The notes beneath the pieces are model-generated. The model was given only the letters and a program-made list of their open reading frames with translations, had not been told where the DNA came from and made no database searches. Below are positions 35,614 to 35,681 of a stretch of DNA of 35,681 nucleotides, in pieces; the first letter of the stretch is position 1, and every line of letters starts with the position of its first letter. A program made the translations under genes and the position numbers. The DNA is taken from positions 1 through 35,681 of the forward strand of contig CALSCR010000968.1 in assembly GCA_943704495.1 (NCBI GenBank). Direction: 5' to 3'. The DNA comes from Pigoraptor chileana. Lineage: Eukaryota > Opisthokonta > Filasterea.

Positions 35614-35681
35614 ATGAGCGTTACGACGTTGCACGTTGGCCGGATTGTTGACTCGGCAACAGCACACAACCGCTTGAAAGT
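35614..35681 (+). CDS. Possible 5' end of the next gene (partial)
   Basis: An ATG in good context (ACCATGA) 73 bases after the TPR stop opens a frame that runs to the window edge: MSVTTLHVGRIVDSATAHNR and onward. No family recognised; 22 codons are too few to prove coding. Confidence 0.35.
   Translation, partial: MSVTTLHVGRIVDSATAHNRLK

Overview
This is nuclear DNA of a eukaryote. The genes are split by roughly 90 to 490 base introns with GT-AG ends, and the proteins are eukaryotic families (LSM2, CHMP3/VPS24, WDR7, mitochondrial-type coproporphyrinogen oxidase, a DEG/ENaC channel, a thioester alpha-2-macroglobulin). Compact intergenic spaces, an ENaC channel, an alpha-2-macroglobulin and an Alr1/Mnr2-type CorA protein together suggest a protist or early-branching relative of animals. 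The species cannot be fixed from sequence alone. TGA, TAG and TAA all serve as stops, so the code looks standard.

Layout: (1) 1-2235, plus, 3' part of an Alr1/Mnr2-like magnesium transporter; (2) 3214-9198, minus, alpha-2-macroglobulin-like protein, 7 exons; (3) 9779-12191, plus, coproporphyrinogen III oxidase, 8 exons; (4) 12647-14901, minus, secreted proteinase K-like subtilase with propeptide, 3 exons, one GC-AG intron; (5) 16222-19369, minus, DEG/ENaC channel, 5 exons; (6) 19883-22379, minus, acid-lipase-family lipase, 9 exons; (7) 22801-23524, plus, LSM2, 4 exons, the first holding only the ATG; (8) 23560-25499, minus, CHMP3, 7 exons; (9) 25951-31941, plus, WDR7/rabconnectin-3 beta, 10 exons; (10) 32710-35540, plus, an intronless P-loop plus TPR locus whose frame is broken about a dozen times; (11) a possible gene start at 35614. 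I reconstructed all exon borders by hand from splice signals, phase continuity and family similarity.

How they fit together: lipase, CHMP3 and WDR7 are all endolysosomal (lipid hydrolysis, ESCRT-III, V-ATPase regulation). They sit at two head-to-head promoters that each carry the palindrome TCACGTGA. A third head-to-head promoter (alpha-2-macroglobulin/CPOX) carries TCACGTGA and two more CACGTG boxes. The alpha-2-macroglobulin and the subtilase form a possible inhibitor/protease pair, but nothing in the sequence links them functionally.

Non-coding DNA holds GT/GAGT-rich low-complexity tracts in introns, poly-G runs, a 47-base tRNA-like dispersed repeat in two places, and a GTCGGCAG octamer found five times, only between genes. 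I saw no retroviral, LTR or Polinton-type element, CRISPR array or rRNA gene.
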